Part shown: positions 27,255 to 36,658 of the stretch, one piece after another
Numbering within the stretch: the stretch's first letter is position 1
Layout: every line of letters begins with the position of its first letter
NCBI RefSeq assembly: GCF_021032705.1
Contig: NZ_JAHVXI010000003.1
Location: 1-64,000 of the forward strand
DNA: 64,000 nt
DNA from: Psychroserpens luteolus
Lineage (GTDB): Bacteria > Bacteroidota > Bacteroidia > Flavobacteriales > Flavobacteriaceae
Direction of reading: 5' to 3'
The notes under the pieces: generated by a model
Database searches by the model: none
Seen by the model: the letters and a program-made list of their open reading frames with translations, nothing else
What the model was told of the DNA's origin: nothing
Position numbers and translations under genes: made by a program

Positions 27255-29660
27255 TTATTCTCCTATAAAATGCAACTCTGTAAACTCCTTATCTATAATC
27301 ATATTAGAAACACCATTTGTTTTTACATGATCTAAAGGAACTATTACATTATCCAATTGGATTTCTTTAATTTCAAAAGGCAAACCATGAATTCTAAGTT
27401 CGAAGGTTTTGTATTTAGCATTAAATTTTCCTTCTTTATGTTGCTGAATAATTAGCTCGTTAGACTTTCCTAAAAGCTTAAAACTACGCAAACTGTAACG
27501 CCCTTTAGTATAATCATAGCCATCATGAGCATCATCAAACAACTGTGACCGCTCCTTTCCCTTTTTATAATATACGTCCAAAATAACAGAATCGATCTTT
27601 TTTTCACCAACATATTGTTGTTTTGGGTACTTCGGAATAATAGCGCCTTCTTTAATATAGATTGGCATACTATCAATATCTGCATCAACCCACATCTCCT
27701 TGCCTCCTTTTACAACAGCATCGGTCCAAAAGTCATACCAATTGCCTCTAGGAATATACATACGACGTCCCTTAGCATTAGGCTCTAAAACTGGACATGC
27801 CAAGATTTGATTTCCAAAAACAAACTCATCTGTTCTATAATGTGTATGCACATCTTCTTGATCGTATAGTACAAGCGATTTTAGCAATGGTGTACCATCT
27901 TCGACATAATTCCAAAATGCAGTATATAAATAAGGAAGTAATTCGTAACGTATTTCAATAAACTTCCGTACAATATCTGTTACATCTGTATCAAAAGCCC
28001 AAGGTTCTTGATCTCCATGATCTCCCGAAGAATGAACTCTAAAAAACGGATGAAAGATTCCTAGTTGAATCCAACGTGTAAATAATTCGCCTTGAGGTTG
28101 CTCTGCAAATCCTCCAATGTCACTTCCTGCAAAACTAAATCCAGACATTGCCATACGTTGCGCTTGTACATTTGCTATCCATAAATGTTCCCATGTCGCC
28201 ACATTATCACCTGTCCATGTGGATGTATAGCGTTGAGTACCAGAATATGCTGCACGAGTAATCACGAAAGGTCGCTTTGGGTAGGCAAACTTTTTTAAAC
28301 CTTGATAGGTCGCTCGAGCCATTTGCATTCCGTATATATTATGTGCTTTTCTATGACTGCAAGGATTTCCATCGTAATCGTGACGTACATCATCTGGAAA
28401 TGTTTTATTAGGAACTTCCATAACAGCAGGCTCATTCATATCGTTCCAAACCCCTTTTACTCCAATGTCTTCTATAAGTTCCTTAAACAATCCTGACCAC
28501 CAGTCTCTTACTTCTGGTTTAGTAAAATCTGGGAAATAACAATCTCCTGGCCATACTTTACCCTTCATGTAAGGCCCATCTGCACGTTTACAGAAGTAAT
28601 CCTTATCTAGCGCCTCTTTGAATACTGAATAATCTTTATCTATTTTAATTCCTGGATCAATTATAACTACGGTCTTAAATCCATCATCAGCCAACTCTTT
28701 TACCATGCGTTTAGGATCAGGAAAATAATCTTTATTCCATGTAAAACACCTAAAACCCTCCATGTAATCTATATCTAAATAAATAGCATCACAAGGGATT
28801 TTCAACTTTCGGAATGTAGAAGTTATATCTTTGACCTTGCTCTCTGGATAGTAACTCCATTTACATTGATGAAACCCTAACGCCCATAAAGGTGGTAATA
28901 AGTGTGGTTTCCCAGTCAAGTCTGTATAGCTCTCAACGACTTCTGTCATTTTAGGTCCGTAGATAAAATAATAATTCATCTCTCCGCCTTGAGCCCAAAA
29001 ACTAGTCACATTACGACGTTCGTGTGCAAAATCAAAAAACGAACGAAACGAATTATCAAAGAAAATACCATAAGCTCTATTGTGGTGTAATCCCGTATAA
29101 AAAGGAATGGCCTTATAAATTGGATCTGTTTCTTTTCCGTAGGCATATGAATCAGTGACCCAATTCTCATAGCGTTTCCCTTTTAAATTAAGATGATTGG
29201 GTTTATCACCTAAACCAAAATAACTTTCACCATCATGGGAGCGTTTGCTCATTTTGACAATATCTCCTCCATATTCATAGCTCTCTTCCCAGTGGAATCC
29301 AATTTCATCTTGATTGATTTCTAAACCATCTTTTGCATCAAATAACGTCACCTTAAGGTTACGTTTATTAACGTGGCAAATTAATTTAGAGGTTGTGATC
29401 TTATAAAATTCATTAGTATCATCAATATCAAGATGATTATAGCCTGTACTGGCATATTTGGTAATAGCATAAGAGAAGTCATTTTCGAACTTCCCAGTTG
29501 TTGAATATCTAAAACGCAATACACTATCACGTAATACTGTAAGCTGAAGCACTACATCATTTTTGGTAGTGAAATACAACGTATCAACGTCTTTCTTAAA
29601 ATCTATGATTTTGGACGGAAATAAGTTTCCTTTACTTTCTAATTCTGTATTGACTATCAT
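27255..29660 (-). CDS. Glycoside hydrolase family 31 (alpha-glucosidase-like)
   Basis: 801 residues, no signal peptide, so probably cytoplasmic. N-terminal beta domain, then the (beta/alpha)8 barrel with PLWALGFHQCKWSY and the catalytic nucleophile Asp407 in GVWNDMNEP; the acid/base Asp is in TWTGDNVATWEH; then GSDIGGF and FFRVHS. Cleaves alpha-glucosides such as maltose or malto-oligosaccharides; exact specificity is not visible. It follows glgB but has its own upstream region with a motif shared with glgE. Residues and length fit full function. Confidence 0.92.
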   Translation of the reverse strand: MIVNTELESKGNLFPSKIIDFKKDVDTLYFTTKNDVVLQLTVLRDSVLRFRYSTTGKFENDFSYAITKYASTGYNHLDIDDTNEFYKITTSKLICHVNKRNLKVTLFDAKDGLEINQDEIGFHWEESYEYGGDIVKMSKRSHDGESYFGLGDKPNHLNLKGKRYENWVTDSYAYGKETDPIYKAIPFYTGLHHNRAYGIFFDNSFRSFFDFAHERRNVTSFWAQGGEMNYYFIYGPKMTEVVESYTDLTGKPHLLPPLWALGFHQCKWSYYPESKVKDITSTFRKLKIPCDAIYLDIDYMEGFRCFTWNKDYFPDPKRMVKELADDGFKTVVIIDPGIKIDKDYSVFKEALDKDYFCKRADGPYMKGKVWPGDCYFPDFTKPEVRDWWSGLFKELIEDIGVKGVWNDMNEPAVMEVPNKTFPDDVRHDYDGNPCSHRKAHNIYGMQMARATYQGLKKFAYPKRPFVITRAAYSGTQRYTSTWTGDNVATWEHLWIANVQAQRMAMSGFSFAGSDIGGFAEQPQGELFTRWIQLGIFHPFFRVHSSGDHGDQEPWAFDTDVTDIVRKFIEIRYELLPYLYTAFWNYVEDGTPLLKSLVLYDQEDVHTHYRTDEFVFGNQILACPVLEPNAKGRRMYIPRGNWYDFWTDAVVKGGKEMWVDADIDSMPIYIKEGAIIPKYPKQQYVGEKKIDSVILDVYYKKGKERSQLFDDAHDGYDYTKGRYSLRSFKLLGKSNELIIQQHKEGKFNAKYKTFELRIHGLPFEIKEIQLDNVIVPLDHVKTNGVSNMIIDKEFTELHFIGE

Positions 29661-29752
29661 GTAGCAATTTATTTTGTAAGATGAATGTAAAAAAACGGAA
29701 AAAAAGGCGTGAAAAAAAGCATTGTAATTACTTATTACAGTGAATTATTAAC

Positions 29753-29765
29753 TACAACGTTTGCG
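29753..29765. promoter_or_regulatory. Shared 13-bp motif upstream of the GH31 gene
   Basis: TACAACGTTTGCG, with a CG-centred AACGTT core as in LacI-family operators. The same 13 bases occur at 35393-35405. The motif is 92 nt upstream of the GH31 ATG, in the 157-base gap after glgB. ATTATTAA lies just to its left, as at the other site, at slightly different spacing. Confidence 0.5.
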
Positions 29766-29817
29766 GTTTTGAATAGTTTAAAAAAAATGAGATTTTTATC
29801 TTAAAAATTAGAACCTC

Positions 29818-31725
29818 TTATTCATATTTGAAGGCTATCATTCCTAATGGTGGAATTGTAATTTCTGTAGAATGCTCTCTAAATTGCCATGCAATTTTAT
29901 CAGATGTCAACACCTCATTTTTAAAATCTCCTGTTCCAAAATAAGCTTTTAAATCACTATTGAACACTTCTTTAAGTTTTCCTTTCTTCGGAAGGCCAAT
30001 ACGATAACTTTCTCTTGCCATTGGTGTCATATTACATGCTATTACAAGATCATCCTTTCGCTTCTCTCCTTTTCTGATATAAACCAAAACAGAATTCTCG
30101 GCATCATTATAATCTATCCATTCAAAACCTTCAGCTGAAAATTGCTTTTGGTGCAATGCAGGCTCAGTTGTATACAATAAATTTAAGGCTTTTAATAACT
30201 CTTGAACACCTTTATGAGGTGCATGATCTAATAAATGCCAAGCTAAGCTTTGTTGAAAATTCCATTCTTCACTTTGTCCAAATTCTGCACCTTGAAATAA
30301 CAAGTTAGTTCCAGGATGTGTAAACATATAACTATACAATAATCTTAGATTAGCAAAGCGTTGCCATTCATCACCAGGCATTCTACCTAAAATGGAGCGT
30401 TTTCCATACACAACTTCGTCATGACTTAAAGGCAACATGAAATTTTCAGTAAACGCATAGGTCATTGAAAAGGTAAGATCGTTTTGATGATGTTTTCTAT
30501 ATATAGGTTCTTTAGCAAAATATTGCAAGGTATCATGCATCCATCCCATCATCCATTTCATACCGAACCCTAAACCACCTAAAAAAGTTGGTTTTGACAC
30601 CATTGGAAAGGATGTGGACTCTTCGGCTATGGTTTGAACATCTGGAAACATGCTATAGACCGCTTCATTCATTTCTCTTAGAAACGCCATCGCTTCAAGA
30701 TTTTCTCTACCTCCATACATATTTGGCTCCCATTCCCCTTCATTTCTACTGTAATCTAAAAATAACATTGATGCAACAGCGTCAACGCGTAGCCCATCTG
30801 CATGGAATTGGTCTAACCAAAACACAGCGTTACTTATAAGAAAGGATTTAACCTCATTTCTTCCGTAGTTAAAAATAAGGCTCTTCCAATCTGGATGATA
30901 CCCTTTTCGCTTATCGGGATGCTCATATAGGTTTGAACCATCAAAGAATCCTAAACCATGTGCATCTTCAGGAAAATGAGAAGGTACCCAATCTAGGATT
31001 ATTCCAATATCATTTTGATGGAGTTTATCTACCAGCAATTTAAAATCTTCAGGGTAACCAAATCGTGATGTTGGTGCAAAGTAACCTGTAAGCTGATAGC
31101 CCCAACTCGGATCATAAGGATACTCCATAACTGGCATAAGCTCGACATGCGTAAAGTTCATATCTTTAAGGTAGGCTACCAGTTCATCTGCCAACTCTTG
31201 ATAACTTAAGAAACGATTCTCGTCTAACTTGCGTTTCCATGAACCGAGATGAACTTCATAAACTGAAAATGGCGCATTAAGTGCATTATGTTTTTTACGC
31301 TTTTTCATCCATTTACTATCATTCCATTTGTAGGGCTCATCCCAAACTACAGAAGCTGTTTTCGGCGGATGCTCGCAACGTCTTGCATATGGATCTGCTT
31401 TTTCAGTTTTAATATCGTTATTATGACTTTGAATCTTGTATTTATAAGTACTTCCTTTACCAGCTCCAGGAACAAAACCTTCCCATATACCGCTTTCGTC
31501 CCAACGAACATTAAGCTTATGAGTCCCTTCTACCCAAAAATTGAAATCGCCAATGACAGAAACCATTTTAGCACTTGGTGCCCAAACTGCAAAATAAGTG
31601 CCTTCCACACCATCTAATGTCATGATATGCGATCCCATTTTTTCATATAATTTATAATGCTTTCCTGCTTTGAATAAATCGATATCAAAGTCGGTAAAAA
31701 GACTATGTGCTATTACATCTGCCAT
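29818..31725 (-). CDS. glgB: 1,4-alpha-glucan branching enzyme (GH13)
   Basis: 635 residues. N-terminal CBM48 domain (YFAVWAPSAKMVSVIGDFNFW), then the GH13 barrel with nucleophile Asp315 in GLRVDAVAS, acid/base Glu368 in TIAEES and the third acid Asp436 in LSHDEVVYGK, and a C-terminal beta domain. It makes alpha-1,6 branches in glycogen-like glucan. It starts three bases after the maltokinase stop, in an operon with maltokinase and glgE. Confidence 0.96.
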   Translation of the reverse strand: MADVIAHSLFTDFDIDLFKAGKHYKLYEKMGSHIMTLDGVEGTYFAVWAPSAKMVSVIGDFNFWVEGTHKLNVRWDESGIWEGFVPGAGKGSTYKYKIQSHNNDIKTEKADPYARRCEHPPKTASVVWDEPYKWNDSKWMKKRKKHNALNAPFSVYEVHLGSWKRKLDENRFLSYQELADELVAYLKDMNFTHVELMPVMEYPYDPSWGYQLTGYFAPTSRFGYPEDFKLLVDKLHQNDIGIILDWVPSHFPEDAHGLGFFDGSNLYEHPDKRKGYHPDWKSLIFNYGRNEVKSFLISNAVFWLDQFHADGLRVDAVASMLFLDYSRNEGEWEPNMYGGRENLEAMAFLREMNEAVYSMFPDVQTIAEESTSFPMVSKPTFLGGLGFGMKWMMGWMHDTLQYFAKEPIYRKHHQNDLTFSMTYAFTENFMLPLSHDEVVYGKRSILGRMPGDEWQRFANLRLLYSYMFTHPGTNLLFQGAEFGQSEEWNFQQSLAWHLLDHAPHKGVQELLKALNLLYTTEPALHQKQFSAEGFEWIDYNDAENSVLVYIRKGEKRKDDLVIACNMTPMARESYRIGLPKKGKLKEVFNSDLKAYFGTGDFKNEVLTSDKIAWQFREHSTEITIPPLGMIAFKYE

Positions 31726-31728
31726 AAA

Positions 31729-33360
31729 TCAATTATTAATAATGTTTGAAATACCTTTTAGAGGAATTACTGCCCAACGCGGACGAGAGTTAAGTTCATA
31801 TCCTAGTTCATAGACTGCTTTTTCTAACATAGCATATTTCAGTAAAAAAATACGTTCTTGATGGTATCCAATATTTAAATTGGCATCTTGGATTTTTAAA
31901 ATATAAGTGCCTAAAAACACCCCTTTTAAGTATTGATATAAGATTTCTCCAGCATCAAAAAGTTCTTGCTGATCATGTTTATACAATTCGATATTATTAA
32001 ATATCGTCGCGTAAATCGCATAGTGGAACGAACGAAACAAACCAGCCACATCCTTTAAAGGTGGTTGTTTTACCTTACGGTCACGAATAGTGCTTTCTGG
32101 TTCACCTTCGAAGTCTAAAATATAAAAGTCGTCATCTTTGACGAGCACTTGCCCTAAATGATAATCTCCATGAACACGAATACGTTCACCTTTTAATTTC
32201 GTCCAATCAAAATTTACAAAGCGCTTTCTTATCTCATTTTTTTTGTCAAGAAACTCATGAGCTAGTTCTAAGGCCAAACCTTCTAGTTTATGCAAACTGT
32301 TTTCAATGGTGTTTAGTCTATTTTGAAATTGATATAAGAGCCTGTTTTTTAACCAAACTGTGTAGTCGCCATTAAAATGCGTTGGTGTAAATGAGTTGTC
32401 TTCAAACTCGCTACCCAAAGCAATATGCATTTCAGCTGTTCGCTTGGCTAAAGTTTGAATTTTAGTAAAGACATTAAGTCCTACCCAATCAATAATTTCT
32501 GGTGGCACATCTGCAATTTGAAATCGTCCAAAATCTTCAGTTTTAGGCAATTTTGAAATATCAATCTTTTTATATTCTAGGTTTGAAAACACCTTATGGA
32601 ATTCGGTAAGCATATACTCCCAAGCGTCCCCTTGATTTTCTACCATTTCTTGCATCAAACCAATAGTAATATTGACGTTTTCATGATCTTTAATTTGAAT
32701 ACTTCCGAGGTAAGCTGGTGTGTTTTTAAAATCTTTTTTATCAGATAAAAAACGGCTCATCTCATAATCTGGATTACGATCGGCATAGATACGTCTGAAA
32801 AATTTCAATACATACTTCTCATTATAAACAATGGATGTATTGCTTTGTTCCATTCCCATAAAACGAGACGATTCATAACTTACATTGGTAAATAATTCAC
32901 TTTTATGATAACTTACTCGAGTGCGATCTTTGGGTCGTGCTGTTAATATGCGTTCAAAAACAACTTTTCGAAAGGCTTCAAGATTTATGGCATCAATTAT
33001 AAACCCTTTTTGATCTTGAATACTTATAGGCAGAATCCTATCGTCTTTGGCAAAATTTTCATCTGAAACAAATGCAATGGGTAAAAAATAATGCTGATAG
33101 AAAGCTTCGGTAAAATTCACCTCTAGAATCAAGCCATAATAGACTTCATCATGCTGCTGAATTCTAAAGTACTCTGCAAGTTCAATGTATTTGAGCTGAC
33201 TCGCTTTCCCACCATACCAACGTTGCTTAATAATATAATCCTCCAAAATATCAGACAAGAACACCTTAATGAATTCTTCATTTTCGAGAAGTGTCTCCCA
33301 TGAATTGCTAAAATTATAGGGAGGTTTCAACACTGACGTTTTTGTAACTTTCTTAGCCAT
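31729..33360 (-). CDS. Maltokinase (Mak/Pep2-like)
   Basis: 543 residues. An N-terminal cap (KQRWYGGKASQLKYIELAEYF) and a kinase-like fold with the catalytic loop VHGDYHLGQVL and ILDFEGEP (DFG-like). It phosphorylates maltose to maltose-1-phosphate, the GlgE substrate. ATG 33360 is one base from the glgE stop (33362); the longer reading with an extra 18 residues upstream overlaps glgE and is unlikely. Assignment rests on motifs and on lying between glgE and glgB. Confidence 0.9.
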   Translation of the reverse strand: MAKKVTKTSVLKPPYNFSNSWETLLENEEFIKVFLSDILEDYIIKQRWYGGKASQLKYIELAEYFRIQQHDEVYYGLILEVNFTEAFYQHYFLPIAFVSDENFAKDDRILPISIQDQKGFIIDAINLEAFRKVVFERILTARPKDRTRVSYHKSELFTNVSYESSRFMGMEQSNTSIVYNEKYVLKFFRRIYADRNPDYEMSRFLSDKKDFKNTPAYLGSIQIKDHENVNITIGLMQEMVENQGDAWEYMLTEFHKVFSNLEYKKIDISKLPKTEDFGRFQIADVPPEIIDWVGLNVFTKIQTLAKRTAEMHIALGSEFEDNSFTPTHFNGDYTVWLKNRLLYQFQNRLNTIENSLHKLEGLALELAHEFLDKKNEIRKRFVNFDWTKLKGERIRVHGDYHLGQVLVKDDDFYILDFEGEPESTIRDRKVKQPPLKDVAGLFRSFHYAIYATIFNNIELYKHDQQELFDAGEILYQYLKGVFLGTYILKIQDANLNIGYHQERIFLLKYAMLEKAVYELGYELNSRPRWAVIPLKGISNIINN

Positions 33361-33361
33361 T

Positions 33362-35299
33362 TTACTTATGTATCTTAAATATATGAAATGGAAGTGTTGG
33401 ATGTAACTCAACAAAATTCCATTCGTTATGCCAATTATAACTACTGCCTGTTACCAAATCTTCAACTCTAATTTGTTGTCCATTATGACTATTTAAATCC
33501 TGCATTGGTAATTGAACATTGCCTTGCTGTGCATAATACTGATCTAAACTTATAATAATCAACACCTCATTTGTACGGTCGGTATTCCATTTATAAAAAG
33601 CAAGTAAATTGTCATTTTCTATGTTACAAAACTTAATGTTATTAGTTTGCTGTAAAGCTTCATTCTCGTGTCTAATGGCATTGATTTTTGAAATAAGCAA
33701 TGTTAATTTATTCTCTTTAAACCAATCATAATGTTTTAACTGAAATTTTTCAGACATGTAATATTCCTCTTTGCCAGGTATGGCATCACTAATCATGTGT
33801 TCAAATACAGGTCCGTAGATACCAATACTCGAACTTAAAGTTGCCGCCAGTGCATAACGCTGAAGGTATTTGGACTCATTAGCGCCTTGCAAATGAAAGG
33901 GATTGATATCTGGAGTATTTGGCCAAAAGTTTGGTTGCATATATTCACGTTGATCTGTTTGTGTCAACTCTGTCATATATTCAATAAGCTCGTGTTTATT
34001 ATCACGCCATGTAAAATACGTATATGACTGTGTGTAGCCTTCTTTTGCCAATCGCTGCATAACTTTTGGCTTCGTAAATGCCTCAGCTAAAAAGATTACA
34101 TCTGGATGCTGTTTTTTGACTTCTGAAATAAGCCAATTCCAAAAAAAATAAGGCTTAGTATGTGGATTATCAACCCTAAATACATTAATACCACAATCTA
34201 TCCAGTATAGCATTGTGTCTAAGCATTCTTTCCAAAGATTTTTATAATCACTACTTTCCCAATAAATAGGTAGAATATCTTGATATTTCTTAGGGGGATT
34301 CTCAGCATATTGAACAGTTCCGTCTGGTCTCCATTTAAACCAATCTGGATGCGAATTCACCCATGGATGGTCTGGAGCTGCCTGCAAGGCATAATCCATA
34401 GCGATTTCAATACCAAGAGTTTTTGCTTTCTTTACTAAACGTTTAAAGTCTGTTATAGATCCCAACTCTGGATGTAAATCTTTATGTCCACCATACTTAG
34501 AACCAATTCCCCAAGCAGATCCTACATCACCCTCTTTGGCTTCGGTAGTATTGTTTTTTCCTTTTCTATTTACTTCTCCAATAGGGTGAACAGGTGGAAA
34601 GTACAGCGTATCAAATCCCATTTCTGCTACTCTAGGCAAAAGACGTTCACAATCTTTGAAAGTTCCATGTTGTCCTTCGGTTTCAGATGAAGAACGCGGA
34701 AAGAATTCATACCATGTACTAAATCTCGCTTTTTTTCTATCCACATACACTTGAAAGTCTTGAGTTTCATTAATCAAATGCTTTTGAGGGTATTTAAAAA
34801 ATATATCGTGCAGTTTTTTGCTTTTAGCTGCTTTAATAGCAGCAGTATATTTAGAATCGTTCTTAAAATCTGAGATGCACTGTTCTAAATACGTCTTCTC
34901 CGTTTTTGTAGCCTTCTTTAAAAGTGGCACCAAATAAGTAACACCCTCTAAAAGTTCAGACTTCACATGCTGATTATCATCTATTTTTCGTTCAATTCCA
35001 TGTTGCCAATTCAATGCATAATCTACCCAACCTTGCACTTTATATGCATAAAACCCTTGTTTCTCCATTATAAAAGAAGATTTCCATTCGTCATTTTCAA
35101 CATGATGCATTCTGGTTTCGCTCCATTGGCGGTCTTTTTCATGCTTGAATAATACAGCGGCAGCAATTACATCATGACCATCAACTAGTACATGAGCATC
35201 GATGTTGACAATTTCATTTTTAATTCGCTTTATAAAAAAATCTCCGCAGTTAATTTGAGGTGATACTGCATCAATTACAACACGTCTTTGGTTTTGCAT
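33362..35299 (-). CDS. glgE: Alpha-1,4-glucan:maltose-1-phosphate maltosyltransferase
   Basis: 645 residues. N-terminal DUF3416/CBM-type domain (RVVIDAVSPQINCG...), helical insert, GH13 barrel with WYEFFPRS. Nucleophile Asp377 in FRVDNPHTK and acid/base Glu406 in FLAEAF; their 29-residue spacing equals that in Streptomyces GlgE. It extends alpha-1,4-glucan from maltose-1-phosphate. First gene of the operon glgE-maltokinase-glgB. Confidence 0.96.
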   Translation of the reverse strand: MQNQRRVVIDAVSPQINCGDFFIKRIKNEIVNIDAHVLVDGHDVIAAAVLFKHEKDRQWSETRMHHVENDEWKSSFIMEKQGFYAYKVQGWVDYALNWQHGIERKIDDNQHVKSELLEGVTYLVPLLKKATKTEKTYLEQCISDFKNDSKYTAAIKAAKSKKLHDIFFKYPQKHLINETQDFQVYVDRKKARFSTWYEFFPRSSSETEGQHGTFKDCERLLPRVAEMGFDTLYFPPVHPIGEVNRKGKNNTTEAKEGDVGSAWGIGSKYGGHKDLHPELGSITDFKRLVKKAKTLGIEIAMDYALQAAPDHPWVNSHPDWFKWRPDGTVQYAENPPKKYQDILPIYWESSDYKNLWKECLDTMLYWIDCGINVFRVDNPHTKPYFFWNWLISEVKKQHPDVIFLAEAFTKPKVMQRLAKEGYTQSYTYFTWRDNKHELIEYMTELTQTDQREYMQPNFWPNTPDINPFHLQGANESKYLQRYALAATLSSSIGIYGPVFEHMISDAIPGKEEYYMSEKFQLKHYDWFKENKLTLLISKINAIRHENEALQQTNNIKFCNIENDNLLAFYKWNTDRTNEVLIIISLDQYYAQQGNVQLPMQDLNSHNGQQIRVEDLVTGSSYNWHNEWNFVELHPTLPFHIFKIHK

Positions 35300-35392
35300 T
35301 TTGTTGGTTAATTGAGTGTTAAGAATGTGAAATTAATAAAATAAGATGCAATTTTCATCAATAATTTACTAATAAAAGCCGATTATTAAATT

Positions 35393-35405
35393 TACAACGT
35401 TTGCG
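35393..35405. promoter_or_regulatory. Shared 13-bp motif upstream of glgE
   Basis: The same TACAACGTTTGCG, in the same orientation, 93 nt upstream of the glgE ATG and 58 nt upstream of the divergent msrB ATG. The matching distance to that at GH31 (92 nt) argues for a functional operator rather than chance. Confidence 0.5.
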
Positions 35406-35463
35406 TAAGTTCAAGTTTTTTATTTCGACAGAAGAAAACATAAAAAAACCATATTTTTACTCT

Positions 35464-35946
35464 ATGAAAAAGATTATCACACTATTTACAATTATGCTAT
35501 TTTTTAGTTGTAATTCTTCAGCACAAAAAACAAAAGCCAAAGAAGAAAAAGTGTATCCAGTTACAAAAACTGATGCCGAATGGAAAAAAGAACTCACAAG
35601 TGAGCAATATTATGTATTGAGAGAAGCCGGAACAGAACGACGATACTCTAGTTCGTTAAATAAAGAAAGTCGCAAAGGTATCTATCATTGCGCTGCTTGC
35701 GATACACCGTTATTTAAAAGTGAACACAAATTTGATTCGGGTACCGGTTGGCCAAGTTTCGATAGAGAGATTGAGGGTAATGTAGACTATTCTGTAGATT
35801 ATAATTTAGGTTATGCCAGAAATGAGGAACATTGTGCGACCTGTGGAGGGCATCTTGGACATGTTTTCAATGATGGACCTAGAAAAACAACTGGAAAACG
35901 TCACTGCATTAATGGTGTAGCTTTAAAATTTGTTCCCGAAAAATAA
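35464..35946 (+). CDS. msrB: Methionine-R-sulfoxide reductase MsrB, exported
   Basis: 160 residues from ATG 35464 (an upstream TTG at 35401 is open but gives no better start). A lipoprotein-type signal peptide (TIMLFFSCNSS) precedes the MsrB fold. Zinc CxxC pairs in YHCAACD and CATCGGHLGHVF, SGTGWPSF, and catalytic Cys in RHCINGVALKF. Repairs oxidised methionine in envelope proteins. Divergent from glgE. Confidence 0.93.
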   Translation: MKKIITLFTIMLFFSCNSSAQKTKAKEEKVYPVTKTDAEWKKELTSEQYYVLREAGTERRYSSSLNKESRKGIYHCAACDTPLFKSEHKFDSGTGWPSFDREIEGNVDYSVDYNLGYARNEEHCATCGGHLGHVFNDGPRKTTGKRHCINGVALKFVPEK

Positions 35947-36047
35947 ATTAATAGTATTCATTACTTATAGCGATATAAAATCTAACTATGACTATTTATA
36001 GTTATAGCCATTTTGTATCGCTATTTTTATAGTACTAATTAAATATA

Positions 36048-36602
36048 ATGGAACACTCATATCTAAGTAGTATTCTCAAACAATTTGAGTATTACAAATC
36101 TCTGGGCGATGCGACCTTGAATCAATTAACTTTAGCAGAACTTAAGCACGAATTTGTTGAGGACACAAATTCTGTTGCTATCATTACAAAACATATTGCG
36201 GGAAATATGCTTAGTCGTTGGACAAATTTCTTAACTGAAGATGGCGAAAAAGAATGGAGACATCGCGATGGTGAATTTGAGGATACGTTTCAATCAAAAG
36301 AAGAACTATTCAATTATTGGAATACGGGATGGGATTGTTTATTTAATGCCATAAGGCCATTAACTGTAAACGATTTAGAGCGTGTCATTTACATAAGAAA
36401 TCAAGGCCATACAGTAACAGAAGCTATTAATAGGCAATTGGCACATTATGCCTATCACATAGGGCAATTGGTCTTTTTAGGGAAACTATCCAAAGGTCAA
36501 AACTGGGTATCTTTATCCATTCCAAAGGGCAAATCAACTACATATAACAAAGAAAAATTCAGTAAAGAAAAAGGTCGTAGACATTTTACAGATGACCTTT
36601 AA
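36048..36602 (+). CDS. DUF1572 (DinB-superfamily-like) protein
   Basis: 184 residues, soluble. Four-helix-bundle pattern with His residues spaced as in the DinB superfamily (KHIAGNMLSRW, then HYAYHIGQLVFLGK near the C-terminus). DUF1572 proteins have unknown function; some DinB-fold relatives bind metal and use thiol cofactors. The 5' and 3' gaps are short. The call is by pattern. Confidence 0.8.
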   Translation: MEHSYLSSILKQFEYYKSLGDATLNQLTLAELKHEFVEDTNSVAIITKHIAGNMLSRWTNFLTEDGEKEWRHRDGEFEDTFQSKEELFNYWNTGWDCLFNAIRPLTVNDLERVIYIRNQGHTVTEAINRQLAHYAYHIGQLVFLGKLSKGQNWVSLSIPKGKSTTYNKEKFSKEKGRRHFTDDL

Positions 36603-36658
36603 TATTACAATAAGGTTTTGTAACTTCGTAACCTTAAAAATTAGACAAAAATAGACTC

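Noticed and set aside
29818-35299. Polysaccharide utilisation locus
   Set aside because: No SusC/SusD pair; the enzymes are cytoplasmic and belong to glucan synthesis and turnover.
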